Assembly (NCBI GenBank): GCA_018222805.1
Contig: JAAEZQ010000038.1
Coordinates: 1 to 33,306, forward strand
Direction of reading: 5' to 3'
DNA: 33,306 bases
From: Vibrionaceae bacterium
Lineage (GTDB): Bacteria > Pseudomonadota > Gammaproteobacteria > Enterobacterales > Vibrionaceae
The notes below the pieces were generated by a model. That model was not told the origin of the DNA. It was given only the letters and a program-made list of their open reading frames with translations, and searched no databases. Numbering within the stretch: the first letter of the stretch is position 1; every line of letters starts with the position of its first letter. This document shows, piece after piece, positions 33,305 to 33,306 of this stretch. The position numbers and the translations under genes are program-made.

Positions 33305-33306
33305 AC

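Overview
The window is a conserved chromosomal segment of a gammaproteobacterium, almost certainly a Vibrio (probably the Harveyi/parahaemolyticus side of the genus, on the large chromosome). Evidence: the proteins closely match Vibrio and Escherichia housekeeping families, and the chain queA-tgt-yajC-secD-secF / suhB / trmJ-iscRSUA-hscBA-fdx-iscX / pepB / ndk / rlmN / rodZ-ispG-hisS-yfgM-bamB-der / yfgJ / xseA / guaB-guaA joins blocks that lie apart in E. coli. The assignment rests on recognition of protein and gene order; no search was run.

Layout. 1-90: the 5' end of an IS3-like transposase on the minus strand, cut by the window edge. 330-5997: queuosine tRNA modification (queA, tgt), then the Sec accessory complex (yajC, secD, secF). 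6157-6960: suhB on the minus strand. 7192-13640: trmJ, then the housekeeping Fe-S assembly operon led by its own regulator IscR, with two tandem type-1 IscR sites in front. 13812-16970: pepB, ndk and rlmN, each with its own signals. 16971-17487: a 517-base stretch with no gene, where relatives carry pilF. 17488-24447: rodZ, ispG, hisS, yfgM, bamB and der (cell shape, isoprenoid synthesis, tRNA charging, envelope assembly, ribosome assembly). 24514-25914: an AlaX-like tRNA-editing protein and the zinc-ribbon protein YfgJ. 25927-27258: xseA on the minus strand, divergent from guaB-guaA (27493-30611). 30771-33165: an NhaC-type Na+/H+ antiporter and the acetate/succinate transporter SatP, each closed by a strong terminator.

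How the genes work together. The isc operon supplies Fe-S clusters to enzymes encoded in the same window: RlmN (radical SAM), IspG (4Fe-4S) and ferredoxin. IscS also provides sulfur for tRNA thiolation. TrmJ, QueA, Tgt, RlmN, HisS, AlaX and Der all serve tRNA or ribosome quality. SecDF-YajC and BamB with YfgM form an envelope-biogenesis theme.

Most interesting non-coding signal: the roughly 110-nt leader of guaB. Its presumed 5' end pairs perfectly with the bases just before the guaB start codon (9 bp). Immediately inside that is a second perfect 8-bp stem closing a compact three-way junction and followed by eight T residues. This looks like an RNA that could both terminate transcription and hide the ribosome site of the GMP-synthesis operon. 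A PurR-like box sits in the guaB-guaA spacer. Other signals worth a look are an 11-bp inverted repeat framing the der promoter, a cluster of Dam sites before yfgJ, and hairpins in the isc operon spacers. No tRNA, rRNA, CRISPR array or prophage was seen.
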